This document shows, in pieces, positions 16,726 to 25,878 of a stretch of 64,000 nucleotides of DNA. Source of the stretch: Bacteroidota bacterium (GTDB lineage: Bacteria > Bacteroidota > Bacteroidia > Bacteroidales > F082); assembly GCA_016845105.1 (NCBI GenBank), contig JAERTF010000147.1, positions 1-64,000 of the forward strand, written 5' to 3'. The translations under genes and the position numbers were made by a program. Position 1 is the first letter of the stretch. The number at the start of each line of letters is the position of its first letter. The notes beneath the pieces were generated by a model that saw nothing but the letters and a program-made list of their open reading frames with translations, did not search any database and was not told the DNA's origin.

Positions 16726-18255
16726 ATGAGTAACAGCAATATAAGAGTAAGATTTGCTCCAAGCCCAACCGGACCACTACATATTGGCGGAGTACGCACG
16801 GCATTGTATAATTATCTGTTTGCCAGAAAGAACGGAGGGAAATTTATCCTTAGAATTGAAGATACTGATCAAAACAGGTTTGTGCCTGGGGCCGAACAAT
16901 ATATAATTGATTCGTTTAAGTGGTGTGGAATTACCTTTGATGAAGGGGTAACGATTGGTGGAGAATATGGACCATATACCCAATCGGAGAGGAAAGAATT
17001 ATATAGTGAATATGCAAAACGGTTAATTGAAAACGGACATGGATATTATGGCTTCGACACGGGTGAAGAATTAAACAAGGTTAGAAAAGAGTATGAGTCT
17101 CAGAAAAAGACCTTTGTGTATAATGCAGAAGAAAGAAAGCGCCTTAGAAACTCATTAACCCTATCCGAAGAAGAAACAAACAAACTGTTGGAAGAGGGTA
17201 CCCCATATGTTATCCGTTTTAAGATGCCGGAAAATGATATTGTTGTAATGAATGATATGATTCGTGGTAAGGTTGAGGTAAACACTTCGGTGCTAGATGA
17301 TAAGATTTTGTTTAAATCAGATGGTATGCCCACCTATCATTTGGCAAATATTGTTGACGATCACTTAATGAAAATTAGCCATGTAATACGTGGCGAAGAG
17401 TGGCTTCCATCACTGCCATTACATGTATTGTTATATGAGGCCTTTGATTGGGATAAGCCCGAATTTGCACATTTACCATTGTTACTTAAACCCGATGGCA
17501 ATGGAAAATTAAGTAAGCGAGATGGTGACAGGCTTGGTTTTCCGGTATTCCCTCTTGAGTGGACTGATCCCAAAACAGGTAGTGTATCATCAGGATTTAG
17601 GGAAGATGGATATTTTGCAGATGCATTTGTTAACATGCTTGCAATGCTTGGTTGGAACCCTGGTGATGATAGGGAGTTATTTACCATAGAGGAGTTATCA
17701 AAGGAATTTTCAATTGATAGAGTGGGTAAGTCCGGGGCGAAATTTGATCTTGCAAAAGCCACCTGGTACAATCACCAATACTTAGTTAAAAAGGATAATG
17801 CGGAGCTTGCTGGTTTATTTATGCCAATAGTTGTTAACGAGGGTGTTTTAGTTGAAATAGAATATCTTGAAGAAGCAGTATCGCTTGTAAAAGATAGAGT
17901 TAACTTCGTACATGAACTTTGGGCACAAACAGATTATTTCTTTAAACGCCCCGAAACCTACGACCCAAAGGCCGTGAAGAAAAGGTGGAAAAAGGAATCC
18001 TTTGATCATATTAGTAAGTTAAAAATAGTGCTTGCAGAAATCACGGAATTTTCATCAAGTAATGTTGAGTCTATTGTAAAACAATGGATCGAAGAGAATG
18101 AATATGGTATGGGTATGGTAATGAATGCACTTAGGCTTATTATTGTTGGTGCTCTAAAGGGCCCACACCTTTTTGATATAATTGATTTAATTGGTCAAGA
18201 AGAAACCCTTGAGAGGATTGATCAGGGTTTACATGAAATAGGCCGAAAAGAATAG
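16726..18255 (+). CDS. gltX: Glutamate--tRNA ligase
   Basis: This class I aminoacyl-tRNA synthetase charges tRNA-Glu (and, in many non-proteobacteria, tRNA-Gln for later amidation). The HIGH motif is HIGG at 19-22 within PSPTGPLHIGGVRTALYNY. The KMSKS motif is KLSKR at 261-265, followed by DGDRLGFP. The 509-residue length and the C-terminal anticodon-binding helices are normal. It reads LFARKNGGKFILRIEDTDQ after the HIGH region, as family members do. Downstream are folB (63-base gap) and a small Cys-rich gene, all on the plus strand and probably co-transcribed. Confidence 0.98.
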   Translation: MSNSNIRVRFAPSPTGPLHIGGVRTALYNYLFARKNGGKFILRIEDTDQNRFVPGAEQYIIDSFKWCGITFDEGVTIGGEYGPYTQSERKELYSEYAKRLIENGHGYYGFDTGEELNKVRKEYESQKKTFVYNAEERKRLRNSLTLSEEETNKLLEEGTPYVIRFKMPENDIVVMNDMIRGKVEVNTSVLDDKILFKSDGMPTYHLANIVDDHLMKISHVIRGEEWLPSLPLHVLLYEAFDWDKPEFAHLPLLLKPDGNGKLSKRDGDRLGFPVFPLEWTDPKTGSVSSGFREDGYFADAFVNMLAMLGWNPGDDRELFTIEELSKEFSIDRVGKSGAKFDLAKATWYNHQYLVKKDNAELAGLFMPIVVNEGVLVEIEYLEEAVSLVKDRVNFVHELWAQTDYFFKRPETYDPKAVKKRWKKESFDHISKLKIVLAEITEFSSSNVESIVKQWIEENEYGMGMVMNALRLIIVGALKGPHLFDIIDLIGQEETLERIDQGLHEIGRKE

Positions 18256-18318
18256 AGGCTTCAGTATAATAGAATTTGTAATTGCTACTGGAAAAAATAA
18301 TAACTGAAACTAGATAGT

Positions 18319-18669
18319 ATGTCAATAATATCAATAGAAGGGATGGAGTTTTTTGCTTATCATGGTTGTTTTAAAGAGGAACAGATGATAGGCACAAAAT
18401 TTATTGTTGATTTGTATTTGACTGTAGATACCAGCAAGGCTGAAAAAACAGATAACCTTGTTGATACAGTTAATTACCAGCAAGTTTTTCGTTTGGTAAA
18501 AAAAGAGATGGAAATCACATCTAAATTGCTTGAACATGTTGGTCGCCGAATATTAGATAATGTTAAATCAACATTCCCCCAAGCTGAAAAAGCAACACTT
18601 AAAATAAGGAAAATGAACCCTCCTTTGGGTGGAAAAATGAACTTTGTTAGCCTTACCCTAAACTACTAG
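18319..18669 (+). CDS. folB: Dihydroneopterin aldolase
   Basis: FolB converts 7,8-dihydroneopterin to 6-hydroxymethyl-dihydropterin and glycolaldehyde in folate synthesis. The 116-residue length and the order of segments fit the family: GMEFFAYHGCFKEE near the start, the VDTVNYQQV pterin-site region at about 48-56, the LLEHVGRRI helix and the C-terminal LKIRKMNPPLGG strand. The conserved catalytic Lys corresponds to one in the KIRK segment (inferred). It ends one base before the next gene. Confidence 0.93.
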   Translation: MSIISIEGMEFFAYHGCFKEEQMIGTKFIVDLYLTVDTSKAEKTDNLVDTVNYQQVFRLVKKEMEITSKLLEHVGRRILDNVKSTFPQAEKATLKIRKMNPPLGGKMNFVSLTLNY

Positions 18670-18670
18670 T

Positions 18671-18862
18671 ATGAAGTTAATAGAAGACGAAGTTTGTCCG
18701 AGATGTGGCGCCATGTTTAATTGTAGTAAATCAAGCAAGTGTTGGTGCTATGAAATTGATGTTTCGCCAAAAGTACAGGAGGCCATAAATAAGAAATACT
18801 CAACATGTTTATGTCCAGATTGTCTAAAATTACTTGCATCAAACCCAAAACTTGAAGTGTAA
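18671..18862 (+). CDS. Small cysteine-rich CWC-type protein
   Basis: A 63-residue protein with seven cysteines: CPRC (9-12), then a CSKSSKCWCYE segment and a CLCPDC cluster near 47-52. The CWC signature and size match the cysteine-rich CWC family, presumed to bind zinc; function is unknown. It begins one base after the folB stop, so it is translationally coupled in the gltX-folB transcript. Confidence 0.85.
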   Translation: MKLIEDEVCPRCGAMFNCSKSSKCWCYEIDVSPKVQEAINKKYSTCLCPDCLKLLASNPKLEV

Positions 18863-18866
18863 TAAT

Positions 18867-18888
18867 AAAGTAGGATATTATCTACTTT
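18867..18888. terminator. Weak hairpin between convergent genes
   Basis: AAAGTAG pairs with CTACTTT across an 8-base loop, between the end of the gltX-folB operon and the end of the minus-strand cadherin-like protein gene. There is no T-run of note, so this is at most a weak terminator. Confidence 0.3.
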
Positions 18889-18933
18889 GTAATTAATCAG
18901 CACAAAACAGAATGTGACAATAAGATTAAGAAT

Positions 18934-21861
18934 TTATTTTTTCACAAACTTTAGAGATGTAGCTAATCCATTATTATTACGAATTACCATAAAATAAACT
19001 CCTTTTTCCAAAGCCTCTGTTCCAATTATTGAGTTTTCATCAAGATTTATAGACATCACTTTTTCACCTAGGATATTAATAATATCTATATCTGCCGATA
19101 CTTCAATTCCTAAGATATGCAATTTATTAACAACAGGGTTGGGATATAATGAAACAGATAGTTTTCCATTTTCATCAATTCCTGTTATTAATTTGAAAGC
19201 TACTATATATGTCATCTGAGTAATACCATCCTGTGCTGTAACCATAATTGTTCCATCTCCTGGTACATTTGTTGCCTGTACAACACTAGTAGTTGCAAGC
19301 GGGTCTGTTGGTGTACCATCTATATTTGGTATAGGTTGCCCTTCTAATACATCAAATTCATAACTTAAAACTAGAGGGTCAAAACCAGGAATTGTTGTGC
19401 CATTTACTGTTAAATCAGCTAGAGTAGCATCAGATGCAAGTATGTAAAAGTGTACTGTATAAGTTAGCTCTGTGACACCATCTTCAGCAACTACTTTAAG
19501 CGTAGCATCACCAGGTATCGAGGTGGCTTGTGTTAGCATAAGGGTTGCCAACGGGTCCGTTGTTGTTCCATCTACAACAGGAATTGGATTTGGGTCGGCA
19601 ACAGCATATTGGTAATTTGTAATATTTGGATCAAATCCAGGAATGGTAGTTCCATCAACAGTTAAATCTGATAGTGTGGCATCCCATCCATTATAATAGA
19701 AACTTACAGTGTAGGTAAGTTGCGTAACTCCATCTTCTGCCGTAACTACCAAAATAGCATCCCCGGGAATCAATACACACTGGGTATCATCAACTGTTGC
19801 CAAGGGATCGTTAGGAATACCCACAACATAGGGTGATGATCCTGGATAAACTACGGCATAGGTGTAATTATAAATTCCAGGGTCGAAACCATCGATAGTT
19901 ACTCCTGCTACCTGAAGATCAGCAAGGGTGGCATCTGTACCTGGAATATAGAGGAAGTTTACCGTATATGTATTAATTGTTAACCCATCTTCCGAGGTTA
20001 CAACAACTGTGCCTGATCCGGGTAATGCTGTTGCCTGATTAATTACCATATCTGCCAAAGGATCACTAAGTGTAGCCCCAATTGTTGGAATGGGATCTCC
20101 CGTTGTTACGGAATAATCATAAGTGAAAATATTTGGGTCGAAACCAGGAATTGTAGTTCCATCAATGGTTAAGTCGCTTAATGTAGCGTTGGTTCCTGCT
20201 ATGTAGAAATCAATTACATAGGTTAATTGTGTAACTCCATCTTCGGCAGTAACTACAACACTGGAAGCGCCCGGAACACTTGTTGTTTGGTTAATTACCA
20301 TTGTTGCTGCGGGGAAATTTGTTGTTGCTCCTGTTATGGGTAATGGATCACCGGTGGGTATTGGTACATTATAGCTATAGTTTGTGGGACTAAAACCATC
20401 AACTGTTGTTCCATTAACTGTTAAATCGCTTAATGTTGCGTCCGTACTAATTGGAGGGTCACCCATTGAGCCATCGGTATATATATTTTGCATAAATATA
20501 TCCTCACCGTTTTCTTCCCACACAACAATCATCTGATTACTATGTAACTTTGAGCTTAATGCATGAACTTTACTTGTGGACCGACCAGCCATAAAGGTTA
20601 TTGTTGGCGACCAGATTAAAGTACCAGCATCATCAACGCCAAGTGCCTTAATATGAGAGGATGATCCACCTACTGATTCATCATAAGCTATAATTGCATT
20701 TGATCCTGTGTAAACAACGCCCCCAATAACACCTCCTATATCTGCACTCATTGGTACAAATTCAATTCCATCGGTAGTCCATTGTTGCACGCCGGAGGGA
20801 GAAAACTTTTGACCCGCAATCGCGGTTTGACTTTGTGAACCATTTTTCTTACTCCATGTAACTAATACTTCATCATTTGCATTAACACCTAATATTTGAG
20901 GGTTTTGGTTGCTATTGGATGTGGAGGTCATTACAGTTGCTCCATTTGATGGCCAATTTATACTTCCATCACTAAGTACCCGCTGAACAGCAGCATTAAT
21001 GTTATTATCTCCGTTTCTGTCGTCTGTCCAGGCCAGTACAATACCAAAGGCATTATCTGATGCAATGGTGAAGTTGTTAAATGCCGATATTCCATTTGCA
21101 TTACTTGCAAGTGCATCCGACGACCAAACTGCTGTTCCGGATCCATCAAACTTCTGAACATAAATATGTCGTGTTAGGGCAGGAAAGTTTCCTGTTTCTC
21201 TGTAATAGCCCATGAGATAATTATCACCATCAACACCAAGTACACGTGCACCAGTATAGCTTTGAGTACCACTATAAATTATTCCGGCACTACCCCAACT
21301 TAATGTTCCCGAAGGAGTGATTTTTTGCATTACAATTTCATTATTACCCGAAGTTGGTCGTGACCATGCCACAATAGCATTGTTTGAAGATGTAACACTT
21401 ATGCTAGGCACAAATTCATCTTGAGAATCATTGGTTAGTTGAATACCGTCAGCACCCCAAAGAAATGTGCCCGAAGGAGATATGGCATAAGCATATACAT
21501 TAGCATTTCCATCACGAACATCGTTAAATGCCATAACACAGTTTCCGCTATTATCTACTTTCAAATCCCAGTCTGTGATCCAACTATTTTGAGGATGGCT
21601 ACTTACTAATAAACCATCTGAGGCCCATTGTGCTACTCCATCAAAGGTGTAATACTGGAGTCGTATATCGTAATTTCCGGCATCGTTTGAATAATAACCA
21701 ACGTAAAAATTACCCGATGCATCATAGGCAACATGTGGTACAGCCTGAGAACCAGTCATATTATTAACAACACTGTTGATTAAAGGGTCATCTGTCCATT
21801 GAGCAGAAGCAGTATAATAAGAAACTAAAAGGATAATTACAATAAGAATATTTTTTTTCAT
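18934..21861 (-). CDS. T9SS-exported surface protein with five cadherin-like repeats
   Basis: About 975 residues. The signal peptide (MKKNILIVIILLVSYYTASAQ) begins at the ATG at 21859-21861; a Met nine codons upstream would put MNFAFKFKI in front of it. The N-terminal half (about 30-470) has beta-propeller-like repeats containing DGDNY/WSSDAL-style turns. Then five consecutive repeats of about 83 residues, each starting ATLSDLTVDGTTIPGFDP or a close variant and ending LTYTVxF, match cadherin-like beta-sandwich domains. The last 75 residues are a T9SS type A sorting domain ending LKFVKK. It probably forms an extended adhesive or scaffold stalk on the cell surface. Ligand unknown. Confidence 0.85.
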   Translation of the reverse strand: MKKNILIVIILLVSYYTASAQWTDDPLINSVVNNMTGSQAVPHVAYDASGNFYVGYYSNDAGNYDIRLQYYTFDGVAQWASDGLLVSSHPQNSWITDWDLKVDNSGNCVMAFNDVRDGNANVYAYAISPSGTFLWGADGIQLTNDSQDEFVPSISVTSSNNAIVAWSRPTSGNNEIVMQKITPSGTLSWGSAGIIYSGTQSYTGARVLGVDGDNYLMGYYRETGNFPALTRHIYVQKFDGSGTAVWSSDALASNANGISAFNNFTIASDNAFGIVLAWTDDRNGDNNINAAVQRVLSDGSINWPSNGATVMTSTSNSNQNPQILGVNANDEVLVTWSKKNGSQSQTAIAGQKFSPSGVQQWTTDGIEFVPMSADIGGVIGGVVYTGSNAIIAYDESVGGSSSHIKALGVDDAGTLIWSPTITFMAGRSTSKVHALSSKLHSNQMIVVWEENGEDIFMQNIYTDGSMGDPPISTDATLSDLTVNGTTVDGFSPTNYSYNVPIPTGDPLPITGATTNFPAATMVINQTTSVPGASSVVVTAEDGVTQLTYVIDFYIAGTNATLSDLTIDGTTIPGFDPNIFTYDYSVTTGDPIPTIGATLSDPLADMVINQATALPGSGTVVVTSEDGLTINTYTVNFLYIPGTDATLADLQVAGVTIDGFDPGIYNYTYAVVYPGSSPYVVGIPNDPLATVDDTQCVLIPGDAILVVTAEDGVTQLTYTVSFYYNGWDATLSDLTVDGTTIPGFDPNITNYQYAVADPNPIPVVDGTTTDPLATLMLTQATSIPGDATLKVVAEDGVTELTYTVHFYILASDATLADLTVNGTTIPGFDPLVLSYEFDVLEGQPIPNIDGTPTDPLATTSVVQATNVPGDGTIMVTAQDGITQMTYIVAFKLITGIDENGKLSVSLYPNPVVNKLHILGIEVSADIDIINILGEKVMSINLDENSIIGTEALEKGVYFMVIRNNNGLATSLKFVKK
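19190..20442 (-). repeat. Five tandem ~250-bp cadherin-like domain repeats
   Basis: About 1.25 kb encodes five tandem units of 83-84 residues. The conserved core is ATL-[SA]-DL-x3-G-x-T-I-x-GFDP, then an SxxYxY/F segment, and later PGxxxxxVxAEDG and LTYxVxF. Units 2, 4 and 5 are the most alike, so units may have been gained by recombination. The DNA between units diverges at third positions. Confidence 0.8.
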
Positions 21862-22109
21862 GATTTTGAATTTAAAAGCAAAGTTCATTATCTTAATTAC
21901 AGTTTAAAAGTATAAACAATTACAAAAAGACAGACATTTATTTTAATATGCTTCGGTTGTTATATATGTATTATACTGAGAAATATATTATAACAGTTGT
22001 ATTATTAATACAATCGCATATAATTGACACATCAATAGGCCATTAGTTTTTAAAAACCACATAGGTTGTAACGTGCAGCAATGCCATGTTTCTTAATAAA
22101 CCACTTAGC

Positions 22110-22483
22110 CTATGTTTTTTCATTGCGTAATATTTTCTCCATTTTTCGTCCTTTTGCTAATTCATCAACCAGCTTGTCTAAAAACCGTACTTGTTGGGTT
22201 AATGTATTGTCTATTTCCTCAATTCGATAACCACATATTACCCCCTTGATAAGATGAGCATTAGGATTTAGTTCTGCATATTTAAAGAACTCCTCAAATG
22301 TTACTTTTTGTTTAATAAGTTCTTGAATTTTTAGTTCATCGTAACCCGTGTTAACCAACCAATTACCTGATGCAGCTCTTCCTTTGTTCTTCCTTTCTTT
22401 TCCACCTTTGTTAAGTAATGTGGGTAAACTGAGGCAAATGTCATTTTTGCCATTCGTTTATTGTGTTCTGGTGTAACTTTCAT
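22110..22483 (-). pseudogene. DUF2200 family gene with 2-bp frameshift
   Basis: The frame starting at ATG 22483 reads [20 protein letters not shown], then [20 protein letters not shown] and VIGWLT, and then hits a stop. From about 22358 the next frame continues with [20 protein letters not shown] and the ending ELAKGRKMEKILR, both typical of DUF2200. Removing one copy of a duplicated AC dinucleotide (GTGT on the plus strand at 22348-22351) restores WLTGYDEL exactly, so this is a 2-bp tandem-duplication frameshift. Function of the family is unknown. It lies 10 bases downstream of the SRPBCC gene and would be co-transcribed with it. It could also be an assembly error. Confidence 0.8.
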
Positions 22484-22493
22484 CTGTATAGAT

Positions 22494-22943
22494 TTATTTA
22501 TTTTCAGCTTTCCTCATAAATTCAAATGCTCCTATGCGAAGTTGTATTCCATATTCAAGATAGGCTTTCAGACAGGCAAGAAAGTTTGCCCAACCCGCGG
22601 TGTTTTCCACAAGCCAAGCCAGGTTTTGGTCGTTAAATTCCTTTCCGGCTTCGGTTACTTTTACCAAGGTGCTTTTGTCAGGTAAAGATTTAAGTACTAT
22701 GTTCACAATAGTTTCCGGATCCCAAACAAAAGAAATAGAGCTATTGGATTCAATCTTTATATCTTTCACAAGATACCGATCATCAAATTCAGGAAACCTC
22801 CAGTATACTTCTATTCCTGATTCCAATCGTGCGGTACTTTCTGAAATGAAATACTTGGTCATCGATATTGGATTTATAATACCTTCAAAAACTTCTTCAA
22901 TGGGCTTTTGAATTTGTAATGATGCTTGGGAAATTAGTTTCAT
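22494..22943 (-). CDS. SRPBCC (AHSA1-like) domain protein
   Basis: A 149-residue protein with the helix-grip fold of the activator-of-Hsp90-ATPase/START-like superfamily. It has the N-terminal beta strand, [12 protein letters not shown], and the [15 protein letters not shown] segment; it ends with a long C-terminal helix ([17 protein letters not shown]). Family members bind hydrophobic ligands or act in stress responses; the ligand here is unknown. The frameshifted DUF2200 gene follows after 10 bases. These two families are often found near each other in Bacteroidota, but I cannot confirm that here. Confidence 0.85.
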   Translation of the reverse strand: MKLISQASLQIQKPIEEVFEGIINPISMTKYFISESTARLESGIEVYWRFPEFDDRYLVKDIKIESNSSISFVWDPETIVNIVLKSLPDKSTLVKVTEAGKEFNDQNLAWLVENTAGWANFLACLKAYLEYGIQLRIGAFEFMRKAENK

Positions 22944-23155
22944 CTTTTTTTTTATTATTTATGTGCTATTTTATTGCTAATCGGTATGATGTCAAATTGT
23001 AATAGACGGTTTGATAAAAGTAATGGAATTAATTTTAATGATTGTATAATGGTTACTAGTAAGTATGTTGGTGAAAAAACGATTCATTTTTATAGGTTTT
23101 TGTACCAAATAGGAATTAATTGTGCTTGGAAACGCAATAGTACAAAATGATTTTG

Positions 23156-23163
23156 TAATTTTG
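23156..23163 (+). promoter_or_regulatory. -7 promoter element of tRNA-Cys
   Basis: TAATTTTG matches TAnnTTTG and lies 19 bases upstream of the mature tRNA 5' end, in the right place to start the precursor. Confidence 0.45.
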
Positions 23164-23182
23164 CAAACCAATTTTTGTATAA

Positions 23183-23253
23183 GGTACCGTGGCCGAGCGG
23201 CTAGGCGGTGGTCTGCAAAACCATAGACAGCGGTTCGAATCCGCTCGGTACCT
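23183..23253 (+). tRNA. tRNA-Cys (anticodon GCA)
   Basis: A cloverleaf can be drawn by hand. The acceptor GGTACCG pairs with CGGTACC, followed by discriminator U. The D-arm is GCC...GGC, the anticodon arm TGGT-CTGCAAA-ACCA with anticodon GCA, and the T-arm is GCGG-TTCGAAT-CCGC. There is no encoded CCA. The length of 71 nt is normal for a short variable loop. Confidence 0.95.
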
Positions 23254-23267
23254 CAAATTAAATCAGA

Positions 23268-23306
23268 AACCCGTTAATTGTCAATTAGATAGTTAACGGG
23301 TTTTTT
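23268..23306 (+). terminator. Rho-independent terminator after tRNA-Cys
   Basis: AACCCGTTAA (23268-23277) pairs with TTAACGGGTT (23293-23302) over a 15-base loop, followed by a run of T. It sits 15 bases after the tRNA, exactly where the transcript should end. Confidence 0.8.
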
Positions 23307-23465
23307 GATGAATGCCAATTATGTGCCAAACACCCTTTCAAATATTAAATACTAATTATGGTATGAATGCTGTTAAGATCATCTAAATTTTTAACATAAC
23401 TATTTAACCAAAACTATAATTCTATTGAAAGGAATAATAATGAATTATAGAATAGAAATTAAGCC

Positions 23466-23473
23466 TAAATTTG
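23466..23473 (+). promoter_or_regulatory. -7 promoter element of the eight-haem lipoprotein gene
   Basis: TAAATTTG matches TAnnTTTG, 25 bases before the start at 23498. The T-rich flanks contain no clear -33 motif. Confidence 0.4.
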
Positions 23474-23497
23474 AAACTTGATGAATGAAACTATTTA

Positions 23498-25792
23498 ATG
23501 ATGGTTATTTCAATTTCCTTTTTAAGGATAATTCTTTTTAGCATTTTACTTTCTGTTGTTTTTTCTTGTAACAGAGTTGAACATTTTAGGGTTGTAGACC
23601 CTCAATTTGAGGGCAGTAAGTCGTGTATTGAGTGCCATGAAAAGGAGTATGCCTTGTGGGTTGGATCTGATCATGACAATGCAATGGATACAGCAATTGC
23701 AGAAACTGTACTAGGAGATTTTAACAATGCAGAGTTTACAAGAAATGGATTTACCAGCCGGTTTTATTCCCGAAATGGAAAATACTATGTTTATACAAAA
23801 GGTCCGGGGGGGGTACCTGGTGAGTTTCAAATTGCTTACACATTTGGAGTAAGGCCTCTTCAACAATATCTAGTTCCCTTTCCAGGAGGAAGACTCCAGT
23901 GCCTCCAAATAACATGGGATACGGAACAAAAGAGATGGTATCATCTTGCAGACTATGTTTACAGTGGTCAGGATATACCTCCTGATGACTGGCTTTATTG
24001 GACCAATAACGGTCAAAACTGGAATGCAATGTGTGCTGAGTGCCACTCCACAAATCTTAGAAAGAATTTTGATCCCCACACTAAAATATACAATACAACA
24101 TGGTCTGAAATCGATGTCAGTTGCGAGGCTTGCCATGGGCCTGGTTCGGAACACAGTAGATGGGCTGATATTGATGAGAAGAAGCGTCCGTATGTTAATA
24201 ATTATGCACTGATGGTACCTACGTCGAATATAAGCTCCCAAAAGCTTGTTGATCAATGTGCCTATTGTCATGCCAGGAGAACATCACTAGATAATCTTGT
24301 TTACCCAAGGGATCAGGTTTTTGATATTATTAGTCCCCAGTTGCCCATAGCCCCTTATTATTATCATGATGGACAGATACTTGAGGAAGATTACGTTTAT
24401 GGATCCTTCACACAGAGTAAGATGCATAAGCAAAGAGTTCGTTGTACCTTTTGTCATGACGCACATAGTTTAAAATTGAAGTTTGATGACAATCGCCTCT
24501 GCTACCAATGTCATGTTAAAGAAAAGTATAGTGGATACAAACATCATTTTCATAAATTACCCGGTGAAGAAGGGGCAGCTCTTGTGATTGAGGATGGTAA
24601 TAAGATAGTTCCTGTAGGAGAAGGTTCCAAATGTATACCATGCCATATGCCAGGGAAGCATTTTATGGGAGTTGACTATCGCCGTGATCATAGTATGAGA
24701 ATCCCACGCCCGGATTTAAGTGATAAACTGGGAACTCCAAATGCATGTGTTCATTGTCATACTGATCAAACCAATGCATGGGCCGCAGAATATACTCAAA
24801 AATGGTATGGCAAGCCTACCAGGTATCATTTTGGTGAAACGATGTTTCGGGCTGCCAACAATGATACAACCGTAGTTACTGACTTACTCTGGTTAATTAA
24901 TGATGAAAATGCCGGGGGGATTGTAAGAGCTGCAGGAGTTTATTACCTGGGTATGTATCCGGGAAATAATAATAAATTAAGGGAGAAACTTTCTGATGAA
25001 AATCCAATAGTCCGCCGAGAAGCAGTTCGTAACTTTACTCCAGAGAGCATTGAAGACTTGGTAACATCCGTTGCACCCTTGCTTAAGGATACCACGAGGA
25101 TGATCCGAATTGAAGCTGCATACAAACTAAGTGGTGTTCCGATGGATAACTTCGATACGACAGATCAAATTCTAATGAAAAGAAGTATTCAGGACTATAT
25201 TAAGGCAATGGAATATTCTGCTGATTTTTCCGCAAGCAGACATAATCTTGGTAATATATATTCAAATATTGGTCAGACCGATAAGGCAATCGAAAATTAC
25301 AAGGAAGCCATTAGAATAGATAGTTTGTTTTACCCCTCACTTATGAATTTGGCAATGGTTTATAACCGAACTGGGAGTAACAATAAAGCTCTGAAATTAC
25401 TTCAGCATGTTGTTCAATATAACCCTGAATTAGGTGATGCATGGTATTCACTTGGACTGTTGCAATCGGAGATGGGAGACTATGATAATTCGATTAAAAG
25501 CCTTGAAATGGCTGCAGAGCTTATGCCCGATAGGCCACGAATTTGGTTTAATTTATTCAGGCTTCATGATTTTAAGCAAGAAAATTATAAAGCCGAAAAC
25601 ACATTGAACCGCAGTCTCGATCTTGAACCTCAAAACATAGAATTTTTATCTGCAAAGGTAGAGCTCCTTATCAAATTAGGAAGGGAAAAGGAAGCTGTAG
25701 ATGTTGCAAAAAAGATTCTGGAGTATCATCCAAATATCAGTGACAAGGATGTAGTGGAAGACTTTATTATAAGGGTTGAGGAGATGTTTTAA
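23498..25792 (+). CDS. Eight-haem c-type cytochrome lipoprotein with C-terminal TPR repeats
   Basis: A 764-residue envelope protein. The lipobox VFSC (Cys24) indicates a lipoprotein. Eight CxxCH haem motifs start at Cys43, Cys179, Cys209, Cys254, Cys316, Cys335, Cys379 and Cys417. A helical stretch follows, and then TPR repeats from about residue 560 (ASRHNLGNIYSNIGQTDKA, and similar at 610 and 645). The haems are grouped in the first 420 residues like cytochrome c554/multihaem redox proteins; the TPRs may dock a partner. Electron acceptor and pathway are unknown. It appears monocistronic. Multihaem cytochromes with TPR domains are found in anaerobic or microaerobic Bacteroidota. Confidence 0.92.
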   Translation: MMVISISFLRIILFSILLSVVFSCNRVEHFRVVDPQFEGSKSCIECHEKEYALWVGSDHDNAMDTAIAETVLGDFNNAEFTRNGFTSRFYSRNGKYYVYTKGPGGVPGEFQIAYTFGVRPLQQYLVPFPGGRLQCLQITWDTEQKRWYHLADYVYSGQDIPPDDWLYWTNNGQNWNAMCAECHSTNLRKNFDPHTKIYNTTWSEIDVSCEACHGPGSEHSRWADIDEKKRPYVNNYALMVPTSNISSQKLVDQCAYCHARRTSLDNLVYPRDQVFDIISPQLPIAPYYYHDGQILEEDYVYGSFTQSKMHKQRVRCTFCHDAHSLKLKFDDNRLCYQCHVKEKYSGYKHHFHKLPGEEGAALVIEDGNKIVPVGEGSKCIPCHMPGKHFMGVDYRRDHSMRIPRPDLSDKLGTPNACVHCHTDQTNAWAAEYTQKWYGKPTRYHFGETMFRAANNDTTVVTDLLWLINDENAGGIVRAAGVYYLGMYPGNNNKLREKLSDENPIVRREAVRNFTPESIEDLVTSVAPLLKDTTRMIRIEAAYKLSGVPMDNFDTTDQILMKRSIQDYIKAMEYSADFSASRHNLGNIYSNIGQTDKAIENYKEAIRIDSLFYPSLMNLAMVYNRTGSNNKALKLLQHVVQYNPELGDAWYSLGLLQSEMGDYDNSIKSLEMAAELMPDRPRIWFNLFRLHDFKQENYKAENTLNRSLDLEPQNIEFLSAKVELLIKLGREKEAVDVAKKILEYHPNISDKDVVEDFIIRVEEMF

Positions 25793-25878
25793 GACGTATT
25801 ATATCTTCCAAATAAAACTGTCTTGAAAAGATCAATACGACAAAATTATAATTATCTACATAAAACACCATGATTTAG

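Noticed and set aside
23306-23340. Possible attachment site after tRNA-Cys
   Set aside because: The 3' end of the tRNA is not repeated downstream in the window and there is no integrase gene nearby.
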